64,000 nucleotides of DNA from Simmondsia chinensis (GCA_018398585.1 JAGTTD010000001.1:38889938-38953937), one strand, 5' to 3'. Counted from the stretch's first letter, positions 23,091-34,864 are shown. Notes: generated by a model not told the origin, from the sequence alone. Translations and numbers: made by a program.

Positions 23091-23337
23091 TGTCACGAGT
23101 TGAGCGTAGATCACCCGTGCAGTGCCCGAGCCCCTGAGGCTAGGGCCGAGCCAGCCTACCTCCTATGGTCAACAAGCAGCAATATACACCTTCTAGAGAT
23201 GAAATACACGACATACCACGGATATACTTGCATACAACCCATGCGCATTAGTATCGGATAGGTTAAGGAGACCCTATATGGCATATGTCTGCTTATTGAG
23301 CACCAGGGACGGTGTAAGCCCAAGGCGTCCCGTGACA
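23091..23337. mobile_element. 247-bp TG...CA element (solo LTR or TRIM candidate) in Copia-1
   Basis: The insert starts TGTCACGAG and ends CGTGACA, so its ends are inverted copies of TGTCACG, and it is flanked by AGGG on both sides (23087-23090 and 23338-23341). It separates the protease/pre-integrase part of Copia-1 from the HRRLGH-like pre-integrase end. It is GC-richer than its host. No ORF is present. A solo LTR, a TRIM or a short TIR element would all fit; a 4-bp target duplication is less usual than 5 bp for LTR elements. Confidence 0.55.
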
Positions 23338-24165
23338 AGGGTCAGGCTTATCAACCTTTACCACACAAGACTCTGAGAGTGCTACTTCACCATTCGGGAC
23401 ATTAAGACCATTCTTGGCCTCCCCCCTTAGAACAGCTAGGGATCGTCCTCATCTCTACCTGACAAGGGTCAATCCTCTTTGGTTAAGCTTCCTAGTTAAA
23501 TCAGGTTCCTATGGAGTTTAGGCACATACCTGGCTTGCACTAGGGTTTACGCAATCCAATTGGACACCCTAATTCGCACTGGCCCTATCTCCACAACCTG
23601 ACATCCATGGTTGTTTCACAATAGTACTTTCCCTCCATTCACAAGGTCACATGGATACTAGAACCAGAATCTAAGACCCATTCACTTGTTGTCATGTCAA
23701 ATGAAACAAGTAGCACTTCAGTAAGTTCAAAATCAGAAGAGACAGTGTTATCAACCCATTCTTGGTTCTTAATCCTTTTAGGACAATGTCTCCTAATATG
23801 TCCTAGTTTGTTGCATTTACAACATTTAACATTCATGTAATCTCTCCTGGACTTAGATGATGAAGGCTTCTTGCTCTTAGAAAGTCTTCTATCGTTTAGA
23901 TTACTATCACAGTTTTTAGACCTCCCTCTAATCGAAAGTCCTTCACAACTAGAACTAGGCATTGGGTATTTCCGATCTCTTTTAAATTTACTTCTTAAGG
24001 CCTATCTTTCAAGCTAATAGTCTTATGTCTATACCTAAGACTGTCTTTAAAGGATCTAAGGCACTTAGCCAGGGAAAATAAAAGTATCACAACCTGAAAC
24101 CTTGTCTTCTATAAGTTAGGTCCTATAGCAATTTATGAAAGTCATCTAAAGATTCTTCCAAAGGG

Positions 24166-24927
24166 AATTTTTTTTTTTAATAAATCACACAATTTTTACT
24201 TATTAGAAGAGAAACATAGAATAATATAAGAGGCATACCCTAAGACACAGCCGAAGCAAACAAAGCAATCACAAAAAAAAAAAGAAAAAAAAAAGCTACA
24301 CATGCTGAAAAGTAAACAAGACACAAAAACAATACAACCAAAGACTACGCAAAGGGCGATCCCCCACTCCTGGACAAAACAAAGCAAGAGCCAAAACTAC
24401 AGGAAAGATAACGCTAAATTTTTCCATACAACCAGTTATAATCATCGTCTAAAGTTGCTTGTTCCTTTGGACTGATGGTTGGACAGCTCTTGGCAATCAC
24501 TCTGGTCCTTCTACGCTCCACAAGAGGTGGGTAGTTGGCCTAACCCTGACCCTTAGCAATAGCTTTGGTCACTCTATGCTCCACAAGGTGCAAGCATTGA
24601 GAAGAACATCCCACGCTTGGGACTCTGGCCTCCTAGTTGGAGCACATAGCACGGGCTCAAAAACCCTAGCAAGAGCATCCTAGGCCTCGACAAGAGGGCA
24701 AGCAAAAAAAATCATAAGAGGTAGATGCCTCATCAGACAAACACGTGAATTGGTTTGGCGAAGCAATACTCGTAGCCTAGCCTCCTAGTTCAAAGTCCAT
24801 AGCATGGGCTCCATTACCCCAACTAAGGCATCCTGAGACTCAACAATCTCAAGAGGGATGAAAGTACAATTGAAGTCCTCCCTTTCTCGCGTAGACGAAC
24901 CTGCTAAAACAAGGATATCAGAAAGCC
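24166..24927 (-). mobile_element. 5'-truncated LINE insertion in Copia-1 gag
   Basis: This 762-bp insert is flanked by the 8-bp duplication CCAAAGGG (24158-24165 and 24928-24935). On the minus strand it ends in a poly(A) tail (TTATTAAAAAAAAAAA) preceded by a T-rich, G/T-rich 3' UTR typical of plant L1-type LINEs. The 5' end shows an open stretch (EREDFNCTFIPLEIVESQDA) without a domain I recognise. Removing it brings the Copia-1 gag segments together. Confidence 0.8.
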
Positions 24928-25304
24928 CCAAAGGGTTTGTTTTCTTCCATTCTAAATGTAAAGAATATTTCCATAAAAAGAACATGGTGAGAAAGTGATT
25001 ATGTTTTATAGATTTCCTCTAACTTGGCCCAGGTCTTTGCTACAATGCTTTCATTAGAAACTCAGGATAAAATAAAATTATCAAGACATAGTCTAATAGA
25101 ACCATAAGCACGAAATTCGATTACTACCTTATCCTTCGCAGTTAAATGAGAACATTGTTTGTCTTTTGGTAGAAGCTCAGATCCAGCTCCTTCGGACATC
25201 AGCAAGGCTCTCATCTTCACTTGCCAAATATAAAAATCATTCTTCCCTTGAAATTTCGGTATATCAAACTTCGCAAAAGCTAGTATCAATACCCTTTTAG
25301 ACAT

Positions 25305-25320
25305 TGAAGCTCCGACAACA
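25305..25320 (-). other. Copia-1 primer-binding site (initiator Met tRNA, decayed)
   Basis: The minus strand reads TGTTGTCGGAGCTTCA just inside the LTR end; the usual plant site is TGGTATCAGAGC, so 13 of the 16 positions fit TGGTATCAGAGCTTCA. It lies 2 bp from the LTR end (CCCAACA) and directly before the gag ATG at 25304. Confidence 0.7.
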
Positions 25321-25322
25321 CT

Positions 25323-25960
25323 TGTTGGGTCTTATTTTATGCTTTCCTGATAATGCTTAACCAAGTTTAATGTAGGGATCATAAACGACGATAGAAGATT
25401 ACAACCAAAAAACAAGGAACTAAGAACACCAAATTTACAAGGCTCGGTCCCAAACTGAGCCTAGTCCATGGCTCCCTGTCACTAGAGAATTCTCTTCACT
25501 ATTAATTAGGATTATTAAAAGTTGCAAACCAATTACAACGCATATGAAAAAATTATGCCCTCAAAACCCTTATTAGGGTTAACAATGCAAACGAATCTGA
25601 AGGGGAAAGGAAGGGGAAGGGAAACGGCAGAGCAATGATGGAAAATATCAGAAAGAGGACAGACAAAACAGTAGCCGCTAAAATGCCAAAACCTAGCCCT
25701 ACTTATTAGATGTCCTGCGATTCATGGAAACCCCTGGGTGGCAAGAACTCAGTTGTTTTTTTCATCGCAAATCAATGGTCCAAAAACTCCCTAAACAAAC
25801 ACAGTTGGGAGCCTTATGATGATGATGCATGTCCAAGCCAAGGGAGGCAGATTCGAGACACACAAGCGGGAGAAACCCAACTTCTATGGCACGTTTCACT
25901 CACAGGTAGAAACAGCTAGGGGCAAGGTAGCGTAAATAAGGGTTTGGGCAGGGGCAGAGC
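25323..25960 (-). repeat. Copia-1 5' LTR (outer end approximate)
   Basis: The inner boundary is clear: the minus strand ends GACCCAACA at 25323, the + strand reading TGTTGGGTC. The segment is non-coding and CT/A-rich like a U5 region. Without a second LTR in the window the outer end near 25960 is a guess. Confidence 0.5.
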
Positions 25961-27822
25961 AATCATTGACCAAACATGCAAAAAACCAACTTTTGGTTAA
26001 CTAGTGACCCTGAACTTCGTTTTATTTGCACAAGTTTCCACTGCCAGTTATATCCATCTAAACGCTACATTTTTGGTATACTTTTTAGCTAAGTTTTGCA
26101 CTTTGGCCTAGTGGAATGCATAGCGATAAATATAGAAACCATTTTACAACAAATTTGTTCCTCTAGTCCACCATGCATAAAAGAACAAGTGGAATGTTGC
26201 ACAAATATGTAAAGAACATAGGCAATGTATATGAAGGGTGATTCTCTTTAGGTTAAATAGAATCATGAAATATACTTAATCTGTGCCTCCATTTTTAAGA
26301 TCACTATAAATGAGAGCCCATGATTCGTGGAATTGAAAGCAACTTCTTCGGGCTATGGATCTTTATATTGGAAAGTGTGGGGACACATATTACTACGAAT
26401 GGTTGATCGACTATTGGATGCAAATAGCAATCTTCTAGTTGGAAAGATCTATAATTTCCTTGGGTCGAGATTGCCTCCTGTTGCCAGGGACCATACTATT
26501 TGGGATTCTCTTTGCTTCTCATGTCACTGGTTTATAGCTTGTATGATGATTAAGGATTTTGCTCTGGAAGATCATAAGTTCCATATGCTAGATTTTAGAA
26601 CTATTAGTTGTTATTATTCAACTGAAGATCTTACCTCCCATTTATTTTTGTAATGCCGGTTCACGAACGGGTTTGATCAAATGTTGCTAACACGATTTCC
26701 TACCTAGTTTTCGATTGTTCAGCGAAACAATGTGTCGAATTCAATTTCCTATTAGAGAGAAGAAGGCTCAAAGTAAAATTAGATTTGTACTGGTTACTCT
26801 CGTCTATGAAATTTAGTCTGAGTGTAATAGATGTTTCTTTACAGAGCAAAGCGTAGATCCTAGAGACATACTGAAAAAAGTGAAGATAGGAGTTCTCGAT
26901 ACATTCCATGAGCACTATCATGTGTCTACATTTTGATTTTCTTTTGATTTTGTTGTTTCCTGAGGCCCTTTATATATTCATGTATGTAACAATTTTGATC
27001 TTTTTTTATATCACCTCCATTGTTGTTAAAAATTAAAATTAGAAATGACCAAAATATAATGCGAGCAAGTTTGGTCATGAAAAATTATAGTGGCGACACT
27101 TAAAATTGACTCATATAATATTATATTTCGAATTGTATAAAAGTTTGTATAATGTATTAATATGGATAATCTATACCCAAAAAAGCAATTAATATGTATG
27201 TTGTTCTTCGCGAATATTGAATTGAACAACTGTTTGATTGATCTATGGTGAAAGCAAAAGTGTCATCCAAATTAGGTTGAAATATCTTCAAACTAGACTT
27301 TACTAAACTTATCCCTTAGATGCAAGAGGCCCTGCCTTTTTTGCCCTTAGATGTAGAATTTTTAGTGAAAATAATCTATTCCTTACTTTCGAAATTCAAT
27401 GTTTCCTTTGTTCTCGTCCAAGGGGAAACCAGCTTTGTAGACAACATTTTGCAACGCCAGATGTCACGAGGTTTAATGCTTTTCTTGCTTGACTTTAATC
27501 AAGATGTGCATCATAGAACTTAAGCTAGATCTTTGAGTTCATTATGATACGTTATATGGTAACTTCAAGGAGGATGCTCCCTTCTTATAGTTAAAAAAAA
27601 ATAAAAATAAATAAAAAATTGGGACAATATATATTTTTTTAGCGTGTTTTCCAAGAATAGGAGATGCATTGCATTAAGATGGCACATGATTTAAGAGAAG
27701 GTCTGCAATTTTTTTCATTTAAAAATGATGTAACTGAACGACAAAAATTAATCCATTTGATATTTATTAATTTTATTGAGCCTCAAATAGATCACAAACA
27801 ACTGCAATCATTGTCATTTGAC
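25961..27822. other. Unassigned sequence
   Basis: A plus-strand open frame at 26327-26653 encodes 108 residues (with SRLPPVARDHTIWDSLCFSC) but no family was recognised. It may be a fragment of a host gene. The rest is AT-rich with no visible repeat or terminus. Confidence 0.35.
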
Positions 27823-27833
27823 GTGGTTCATCA

Positions 27834-27950
27834 CCAGTCCTTCTCTTGTTTAGCCCAATAGTTAAGGTAACAATATATCAATTCAAAGGTCAGGGGTTCG
27901 AGAGACATCCCCCGCCCCAATGAAAAACATATAGATTTAAAAAGAAAAAT
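27834..27950 (+). mobile_element. tRNA-derived SINE with 11-bp target duplication
   Basis: A pol III A-box-like TAGCCCAATAGTTAAGG (27851) and B-box-like GGGGTTCGAGA (27894) lie 40-45 bp apart, as in tRNA-derived SINEs, and the body ends in an A-rich tail (TTTAAAAAGAAAAAT). The element is flanked by perfect 11-bp copies of GTGGTTCATCA (27823-27833 and 27951-27961), which defines its ends. Length is 117 bp. It has no coding capacity and would depend on a LINE for movement. Confidence 0.85.
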
Positions 27951-27961
27951 GTGGTTCATCA

Positions 27962-28893
27962 ACATTTTATTCTACTTGAAACTAGTCGAGTATGAGGAGT
28001 TTAAGATCAAGCTAGGTTTACTATGAACCTAGGCTCGACTCGACCCAGTTTGACTCAAACCCGTTATAGTTATGCAGATTCACACATGTTCAACCTAGAC
28101 CATTTAGGGCTCAAACTCTGTTTGCTCTAACATATATATGTGTCGAGGTGCCCTTATTTTACATGATATAGGTGCAATTCTAGTTCAAATGAATCAAGCA
28201 TTTCAAGCTAAAAAGACGTTCAGTCATGAGTTAGTTAGTCTATTTTACAATGTAATCAAAACCTTGAAAACTTATCATCATTCAACAAAATTGAGACAAA
28301 GTCAATTCTAACAAAAACAAAGAGCACATTGTGAGTTTTCTTAGTTTGTCTCCCTTTGTAAGTAATCCTGCGCACTATCCTTAAAAGCCCCTAGCCGAGC
28401 CTTCCTGTGCTGTCCATCAGGCTTGTCAAACTTGCGATCTTGGCATGAAACTGGGTTTAAGATACACTTGTCCTGACTGTGAGATGCATCAACTACTTGG
28501 CATTATGACAGACAAAGCCTTACATGGGGCTATCCATAAGAAAAAGAAGTATCGCAAGAAAGAAGTCAACTGTACTTCGTCCTTTGTCAAAGCCAGATTG
28601 ACATAAAGCTCTATGCATAGAATGTACAGGGTGCAGTAATGGTGCCATATGGCTCGAAAAACGCCGAGAAGCATCAAGGAAGTTTATAGAACAACCAGTT
28701 CACCCAAAACTCAAATGGTTGGTCAGAAGCAATAATTACCTGCTTGTGCTCTTGTCCTGCGGTGTATGTTTTAGGCTTTGGTGGTTATTGTTTCTGTATT
28801 GGTCTAGTTAGATGTGGTATTGAGTGTTTTGGATGGATGCAATTTTTGTGTTATGCGTAGTACTATTTGTGGAGTTGTCTCTTCCGCGCCCCC

Positions 28894-28924
<31 letters not shown>

Positions 28925-30921
28925 ATCCACGCCTTCTATGTGGTTTTCAGGTCTTCCTATGAGATACCGACTTTTGTTTCACGAGTTTGTCCTCGCTACT
29001 CAAAAAAAAAAAGGGTTCATATTAGGCCAAGAGAAGTTTTATGCCTACTCTTTTTTAGGTAAGTGAGAAGGAGAAAATGATCCTCAAAGTGGTATGAATT
29101 GAAGGGTTGGTTTGGTGTAATTAACCAAAAACACAAAAACCTATACTGGAAGTCATAGTACACACCCTGATTAAATTGTGGCTTCAATGGCATCTAGGTT
29201 TTTAACATGGTACATGACAAAGATGCCTTCCCACAAGTATATTTAGACAATCAAAAAAGGCCTTGATCTAGAGGTAGAGGTGGAGAGAATCTATGGGGAT
29301 TCTTCATGAAATGATTGATGGCTTGCCAAGATGCGTGAAACTATGTAATGACCATCAATTTTATATTGTCAAAAGTTGCGTGACCAATTCAGAATTGAAT
29401 TGTAGAAGATGGGAACGTTCACTATGCAGTCCCAAATTGCATTAATGACAACGAATTAGGTCTTGAACCTTACTTATGGCATGTTTTGTATCACTAATAA
29501 TAATATTATTAGGGGTAATACTTATGGGATGATCGGTACCGTCTTCTATTACGAATTTTTAATTTTTTTGAAATAAGAAACATCAAATTTTCAAAACAAT
29601 ATATTTTAACTTTCATTTTTTTGCTTTCAATGTTTTCCTAAAAACATAAAACCGAAACCAAAGGAATCATTTTTCTATTTCTTCCATTTTACTTTTAAAA
29701 AATCACAACCAAAGAGCGATATCAAACGGGGCTTAAATTTGAACTTAGATTTCTCATTAATTGAGATAACCTTGATACTATATTATATAATCAACTATTA
29801 GAAAAGCTTTAAGGTACTAAACGGGGGCATTAAAATACTTTTACATTTACTTTTTTTTTTTTCCTTTTTTCAATATTGTGGGTGAGATTTTGCTGAAATC
29901 AGTGTGTGAAAGTGCCATTAGAAAAGTGGATAAAGCACTGATTTTAACACAAGAAAAGATGGAATAAACTTTTTCCTTGCTTTTTCTTTGCAAGATTACT
30001 GGGCTTTCGTTTTTAAAATTTAAAAAAAGCAAAAAAAAAGATTACTGTGCTTTTCTGTGCAATTATATCTCCAAAATACCCACTAAAGCTGCATTTATTT
30101 AGAGAACCTATGCTCAAAAAATATATATAGTTACATTTTTCTTTTTCCAAATCATTTTTTTAAAGATACTTAAATGAATATATTTTTTTCTTTAAAAGTT
30201 GTTTATTTTTATCTTGTATAAGAAAAAGTAATTTTTAATACATGAATTTGTATAGCATAGTGATCAACTAGATAACCCAAGGTTTAAAAATTTTATCAGT
30301 TTGTACCAATTTTTAAAATTGGATAGATTTTTATTAGAAATTGCTAACATATAGCATAATTGTAATAATATATACTTGTCCTCTATCATAATATTATAAT
30401 TTTTTTTGTTGCAAAAGGTTGACATGACATGTTATTGTACTAATATATCATTGTCTCCTATCATAATTTAGTGAATCGTTTTTTATAATCCACTGGATTT
30501 TCATTAAAAATATTGATATGGCTTGTATAAATTGTTATAATAATGTACTACGTTAATATTTTATGATAAAAATTGATCAAATTTTGAGCAAAAATTCACC
30601 AAGTTACGGTATTGGGTGACTAAGTGATAAGATTTAAAACTTCACGGTAAATTATTGTATATACTGAAATGTTAGGATACTTAGGTAACAAACAACCAAA
30701 TCGCAGGATACCAAAATCATAAATGTTCTAAATGTAGAACAAGAAAAGTTTATCATCGGGAAAAAAATGCCTCCAACTGTTGTTTTTTGGGGATGAAATC
30801 ATTTTTTCTCCCGTGAATAAATTGAATTTTTCAAATAAGTTTTATCACCCCAAAAAAAAAACTTTAGAATTAACATATATATAAGAAATGGACTCGCTTC
30901 ACTCCAAATAGTTTACTTTTA
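27962..30921. other. Unassigned AT-rich spacer
   Basis: No gene or complete element was recognised. It contains the C26/A11 run at 28889-28925, an A-rich run near 29002-29011 and scattered T-rich stretches. Small open frames, such as the poly-proline frames over the C run, are products of low complexity. Confidence 0.5.
28889..28925. repeat. Homopolymer run C26 followed by A11
   Basis: Twenty-six C in a row are followed by eleven A. It is a simple sequence; the exact length may be a sequencing or assembly artefact. Confidence 0.9.
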
Positions 30922-31240
30922 GGTTCCGTTTTTTTCAACGAAAATGCTTTTTCCCACGGAAAACGATTTCCTTTGGAAAAGATTTTCCAAGGAAAGTAAA
31001 ATTCTTGTTTAGATTATCCCTTGTTTTTTTCGAGAAAAAACATAATTCAAAAATGTCATCTTTTCTTGTTTGTTTTGGAAAAAAAAAATTTTCTGGAATA
31101 TCATTTTCTCTTATTTGTTTTGACATAAAACAAGATTCCACTACATAAATCATCATTCAAGTACTATTAGACAATTGAGGAGGGAGTTCTAAAATTTACA
31201 AGCAAACATACATCAAAATGATTTATAATTACTTTTCAAG

Positions 31241-32219
31241 TCAACCAAAACTTAACAACAAATTCTCAAAAATAGCACCACTTACAGGCAACCACAACGT
31301 ACAGCAATAATTCATAACCTTTAACCATAAAAAAACAAAATATATACCTATCTTACCAAATTTTTCGAGCCACATCTTCCTATGAGCTACGCTTTTGGCA
31401 AGAAAAGCTTTTCCAAGCATTTGGTTTTCAACCAAATGATTAAAGGCCGATGCTAACAAGCTATCTTCAAATCCATCAATCTTTATGATCTCTTCATATA
31501 GCTTATTAATATCTAATCGGTTTTCTGAAAACCTGTCGAGGGCAGCTGCCACCTCCCCGATTTGGTTTGAAATAGTAAGCATTACATCATCACCATCATC
31601 GGACAACTTCCTCTTTCGGTGTGACCGTGCCTTTGATGATGTGGTAGTAGAGCTTTCTATCTCCTTCCCCTTAGAAGTAGTGTCTTCTACTTCGATTGAG
31701 TCCTCTTGAGCTACCACTCGCATTTGTGAATCAATTGTTGTATCAGTAAGGGACTTAGCAAAGTTTCCACAAGTGAGATCCGTACCGACAATAATAGCCA
31801 ACTCATCATACATCTCAATTTTTTGATTGAGGTATTTCTCACGAATAGGATGAGCCTATAGATACATTACAACAAGTTCAAATATTATAAAACAATTGTA
31901 TATGAGCATCAATATGTAAACATATAAAAAAAAAAAAAAAGTAGTGAGTTTTAACCTTGACATAATCATTATAAACAAAAGGATCTGTAGTAATCATCTT
32001 CAAGTTGTCATCCCATCCAAATCCAGATTCACCACGCATAAGGGATATAGTGTTCCAAAAAGATCTCAAAGTTTTTAAGTGATTATCTACATGCTTCGTG
32101 CGGGATTCAACTCCAAACTTTTCAGAAACCTTTTCTGCTATATATGTATAGGAACTAGTCCTAAAAGAGTTGTTCGGCATGTTACCTTTCTTAACTTCCT
32201 CAGCAAACAATCCCGTCAT
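31241..32219 (-). pseudogene. Harbinger Myb/SANT-like accessory protein (ORF1)
   Basis: Two exon-like open frames, 32219-31950 and 31859-31340, join across a short AT-rich intron. The first holds a Myb_DNA-bind_3 (trihelix-like) domain: FAEEVKKGNMPNNSFRTSSY, SEKFGVESRTKHVDNHLKTL and ...GFGWDDNLKMI. The second is acidic/Ser-rich with a basic patch (KARSHRKRKLSDDGDD) that could serve as a nuclear signal, followed by an acidic helical tail. In Harbinger elements this protein binds the transposase and element ends. The expected first residues (W-T-E-type start) are disrupted by stops upstream of 32219, so the gene is probably inactive. Confidence 0.78.
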
Positions 32220-32508
32220 AAACTAAGGCTTCGGTTTTGACCATCAAAGTTGATCTTTCTTTGATTTTTTGGTCCCTTTAATTTCACTCATGTTCTAATC
32301 AACAGCCAAACTTGAATTTTAATATCCCAATAACAATTCGATAGATCAACCAAAAAAAAGTAATACAAACAAGAAATAACTTCATTCATAAAACATATAT
32401 TCACTTTCAACCAAAAGCAATTCAGTAATTACAAACAATAACAAGTTCATTAATGAAACACATTTGCTATTTTCTACCCTCAATGCAAAGATACAAATAA
32501 AATAACAG

Positions 32509-33912
32509 TTAATTTTCATGACTAATGTAATCTCTAAACATTGCATGAGCTATGGCACTTCTTTTCCTATGCCACTCCCTAGCTCGTTCCTGTCTTTGTG
32601 ACAATGAGACCCTTTGGCTCTGGGTTTTCATCTCCATATTTGAATTCTATTCAAATTCGTCACTGAGATCAACACTTATTATGAAGTTGTGCAAAATACA
32701 ACAAGCAAGCATAACATCCACTTGAGCTGTATAGAACCAAAAGGGCTCTGCGTCTAGAACAAACGCTTCTTGAGAATCCCAAAGGCCATCTCAACAACCA
32801 TCCTTAAGAAAGAATGTCAAAGGTTGCACAACTCTTTCTCATTCTCCAAAGTTAAGTCACTAAATTCCTTCAAATGATAGCGCACCCCACTATACGGAGG
32901 TATAAACCCCTTTTGGATTCCATAGCCAGCATCAACAAGAAAATGTTTTCCTACACAAATAATTTTATTGCAGATGATACTTTTTGAAAAAGGAAAGGGG
33001 TTGCATTTTCTAGCAATATCTTCTAGAACTTGAAGGCCTCGAGGCCTAGATAATGCATTATTCAAAATACGAGAGGCATGAGCCGATCCTTCCCAACCAA
33101 CAGGCATATAAGTAAAATCTCTTATCAAAGCTCAAAGCAGCCAAAAATATTTTGGATTGTTCCCCCTTTCCTACCTCGAAATCTACCTTGCATATGTGTA
33201 GGAACAAAAGCACGTACATGTGTTCCATCAATAGCCCCCATACAATCCTATATCATACACAAATTTAATTTTGAAACTACTAATGATAAATTAACTTAAA
33301 AACTTATTTAATATTATATAGATCTTTTACCTCAAACTATGGATAAAACCTTGGATTGTCTCTTATTTTAGGAGGAGTGGTTAAACTTGGTAGCCCAACG
33401 ACATCTTCATATAACTTGAGAATTGCTGGGAGCATAATATGAAAATATCGATGCACGATCCAACTTGACCTATGAAATTTACCCCCAACTAAAACATGCT
33501 CCCTCACAATTATTAAAGTACTCTCCTTTAAGAGGCCCTTTTGCACAAGAATGTCACATAATCTAAAAAATGCCATCGCTCTCATGCATATTTGACCAAG
33601 GCAATGAGTGCCACCACAATACTATTGATACAACTTTCTCTTATATATCTTCTATGAATATTGGGTTCTCTGGGTATAAATTCAACATCTAAACTCTTTT
33701 TCTTTTTAATCATTTGCTTAACCTTTGGAAGGCAGGGAGTGTGACAACGTACAGGCTTCCCTTTCCTCCATAGAGCCTTCTCATCAGTTGCAGGGTTTGG
33801 TGGCCCAAAATTGACTTGGCTTCGCCATTTCAAAGACAACACTACCACGGGTAATGATAGTCGTTATTGCTCCAATGACCATTCCACAGACTTCATCTTC
33901 ATTCATAGACAT
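32509..33912 (-). pseudogene. PIF/Harbinger transposase (DDE_Tnp_4 type)
   Basis: The minus strand opens MSMNEDEVCGMVIGAITT at 33912. An N-terminal helical region includes FRLCDILVQKGLLKES (about 33560). The catalytic domain follows: GAIDGTHVRAFVPT with the first Asp (about 33243), GWEGSAHASRILNNAL (about 33090), FLVDAGYGIQKGFIPPYSGVRYHL (about 32945-32875), and FLRMVVEMAFGILKKR with the catalytic Glu (about 32800). It ends AMFRDYISHEN at 32509. The second catalytic Asp, normally in SAHDSR, is Ala here. Stops and at least three frameshifts also occur, including two stops after FGCFEL (about 33130). An intron-like gap separates 33337 and about 33250. The gene is inactive. Confidence 0.85.
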
Positions 33913-34423
33913 CTATATTCAAAGACAACAAACAAGTAATTCAAGAAGTACTAAACAAAAAACAATACCTAACATGCCCTTAATTAACAATAAATAATAG
34001 CCAACAGCCCATTATTAATTTCACTCAAAGGACACTTCATTGACTTGTTTAAACCTCCATTATTACTTGTACTTGAAGATGACCAAAAACGGTTTTTTGC
34101 AAGGATTCAAGTGATAGAACAAAAGTAGACCCATCAATATTGGGCTTAATTACATAGGTCACATATCCGGCATCATGATATATTATGACAAGCAAGACCT
34201 AATTACATAAACAACCATCACACATCCAACATCAACATAGTTGCTTAACATAAAAAGTAAATTACATCAATGAAGCATGTAATTTCAAATTATCAAAGTG
34301 TAAAATAAACAAAAAATCTTTCCATTGCAAAATGAAAGAGATAGAAAGAAAGAAGTTCAAACCCAAAGCCTGCAATCTAGCGAAATCAATTGCGAGTAGA
34401 GACGATGAGGGTACAGCCACAAT

Positions 34424-34424
<1 letters not shown>

Positions 34425-34462
<38 letters not shown>
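34425..34462. repeat. (AG)19 microsatellite
   Basis: Nineteen AG units are followed by a wider GAGAGA-rich zone to about 34630. It lies in the 5' non-coding part of the Harbinger element, upstream of its transposase. Confidence 0.95.
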
Positions 34463-34467
<5 letters not shown>

Positions 34468-34864
34468 GAACCTAAAGCCTTCAAACCCTAGCGAACTCAG
34501 AGCTGACGTGAAAGTGGAGAGAGAGAAACCCTAGCGAAACGCTAGAGATGCGAGTGCAGAGAGAGGAGAATTCTGAGAGGTGGGAGAGAGACACGCGAGA
34601 GAGAGCGAGGAGAGAGAGAGAGTCACGCGAGAGTCACATGAAGAGAAAGAGGAGAGATAGCGCGAGATTGAACTGGATTGAGCCACATGAAATGCGCCCA
34701 GAATTATAACTTTCAGGTCCAAAAATCCAAAAATTCTTTTTTGGGCTTTGGGGGAAAATGTGATTACGAAGAATCATATTTTCCTCCTAATTTTTTACAA
34801 CAAACACTAGATATTTTGAAAACTATTTCCCGAAATTGCATTTTTCTGTAAAACAAACGGAGTC

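Larger units (their letters stand above)
21843..25304 (-). pseudogene. Copia-1 gag-pol (to the start of RT)
   Basis: Gag opens MSKRVLILAFAKFDIPKFQG with the copia motif FDIPKFxGKNDFYIWQVKMRALL (25304-25062) and resumes beyond the LINE insertion with SLPK-like and TLSLKD-like segments. The zinc knuckle is CCKCNKLGHIRRHC at about 23832-23791. Protease is WVLDSGSSIHVT at about 23678-23642 with DSG intact. Pre-integrase gives VVEIGPVRIRV and RYVPKL (about 23600-23510) and C...CIFGKH (about 22960). Integrase core remnants include KTACCLINRTPSSRIDFRTPPE (about 22540-22475) and YSLLRIFAYSMY. The RT lead-in is YKEAARSKHSIWLNAI (about 21925-21880) and ILVPRPLGKK. Multiple stops and frameshifts disable it. 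Confidence 0.85.
21770..25960 (-). mobile_element. Copia-1, Ty1-copia retrotransposon, truncated in RT
   Basis: On the minus strand the order is 5' LTR (from 25323 upwards), primer-binding site, gag, zinc knuckle, protease, pre-integrase, integrase and the beginning of RT; then recognisable sequence stops near 21770. The rest of RT, RNase H and the 3' LTR are missing. Two later insertions interrupt it: a LINE 3' end (24166-24927) and a 247-bp TG...CA element (23091-23337). The outer end of the LTR was not determined. Confidence 0.85.
30922..34864 (-). mobile_element. PIF/Harbinger transposon
   Basis: The left end reads GGTTCCGTTTTTTTC and the right end, on the minus strand, GACTCCGTTTGTTTTAC; both continue into GAAAAATGC-like and TTTCC-rich sequence, giving imperfect terminal inverted repeats. 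Flanks are TTA (30919-30921) and TCA (34865-34867), consistent with the TTA/TAA 3-bp duplication of this superfamily after one mutation. It carries the two genes expected for the superfamily, both on the minus strand: the DDE transposase and the Myb/SANT-like protein. Length is 3.9 kb. Confidence 0.82.

Noticed and set aside
23338..23640. Extension of the 247-bp insert to about 23630
   Set aside because: The minus-strand translation of 23400-23640 matches the copia pre-integrase region (VVEIGPVRIRV, RYVPKL), so it belongs to Copia-1 itself.
28814..29066. Two overlapping open frames with poly-proline
   Set aside because: They are translations of the C26 homopolymer and have no support outside it.
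31485..31709. Plus-strand 74-codon ORF within the Harbinger element
   Set aside because: It is the antisense shadow of the Myb-like ORF1.
34425..34630. GAGA-rich tract as a regulatory element
   Set aside because: It is a plain AG microsatellite in the Harbinger leader; nothing in the sequence shows a function.
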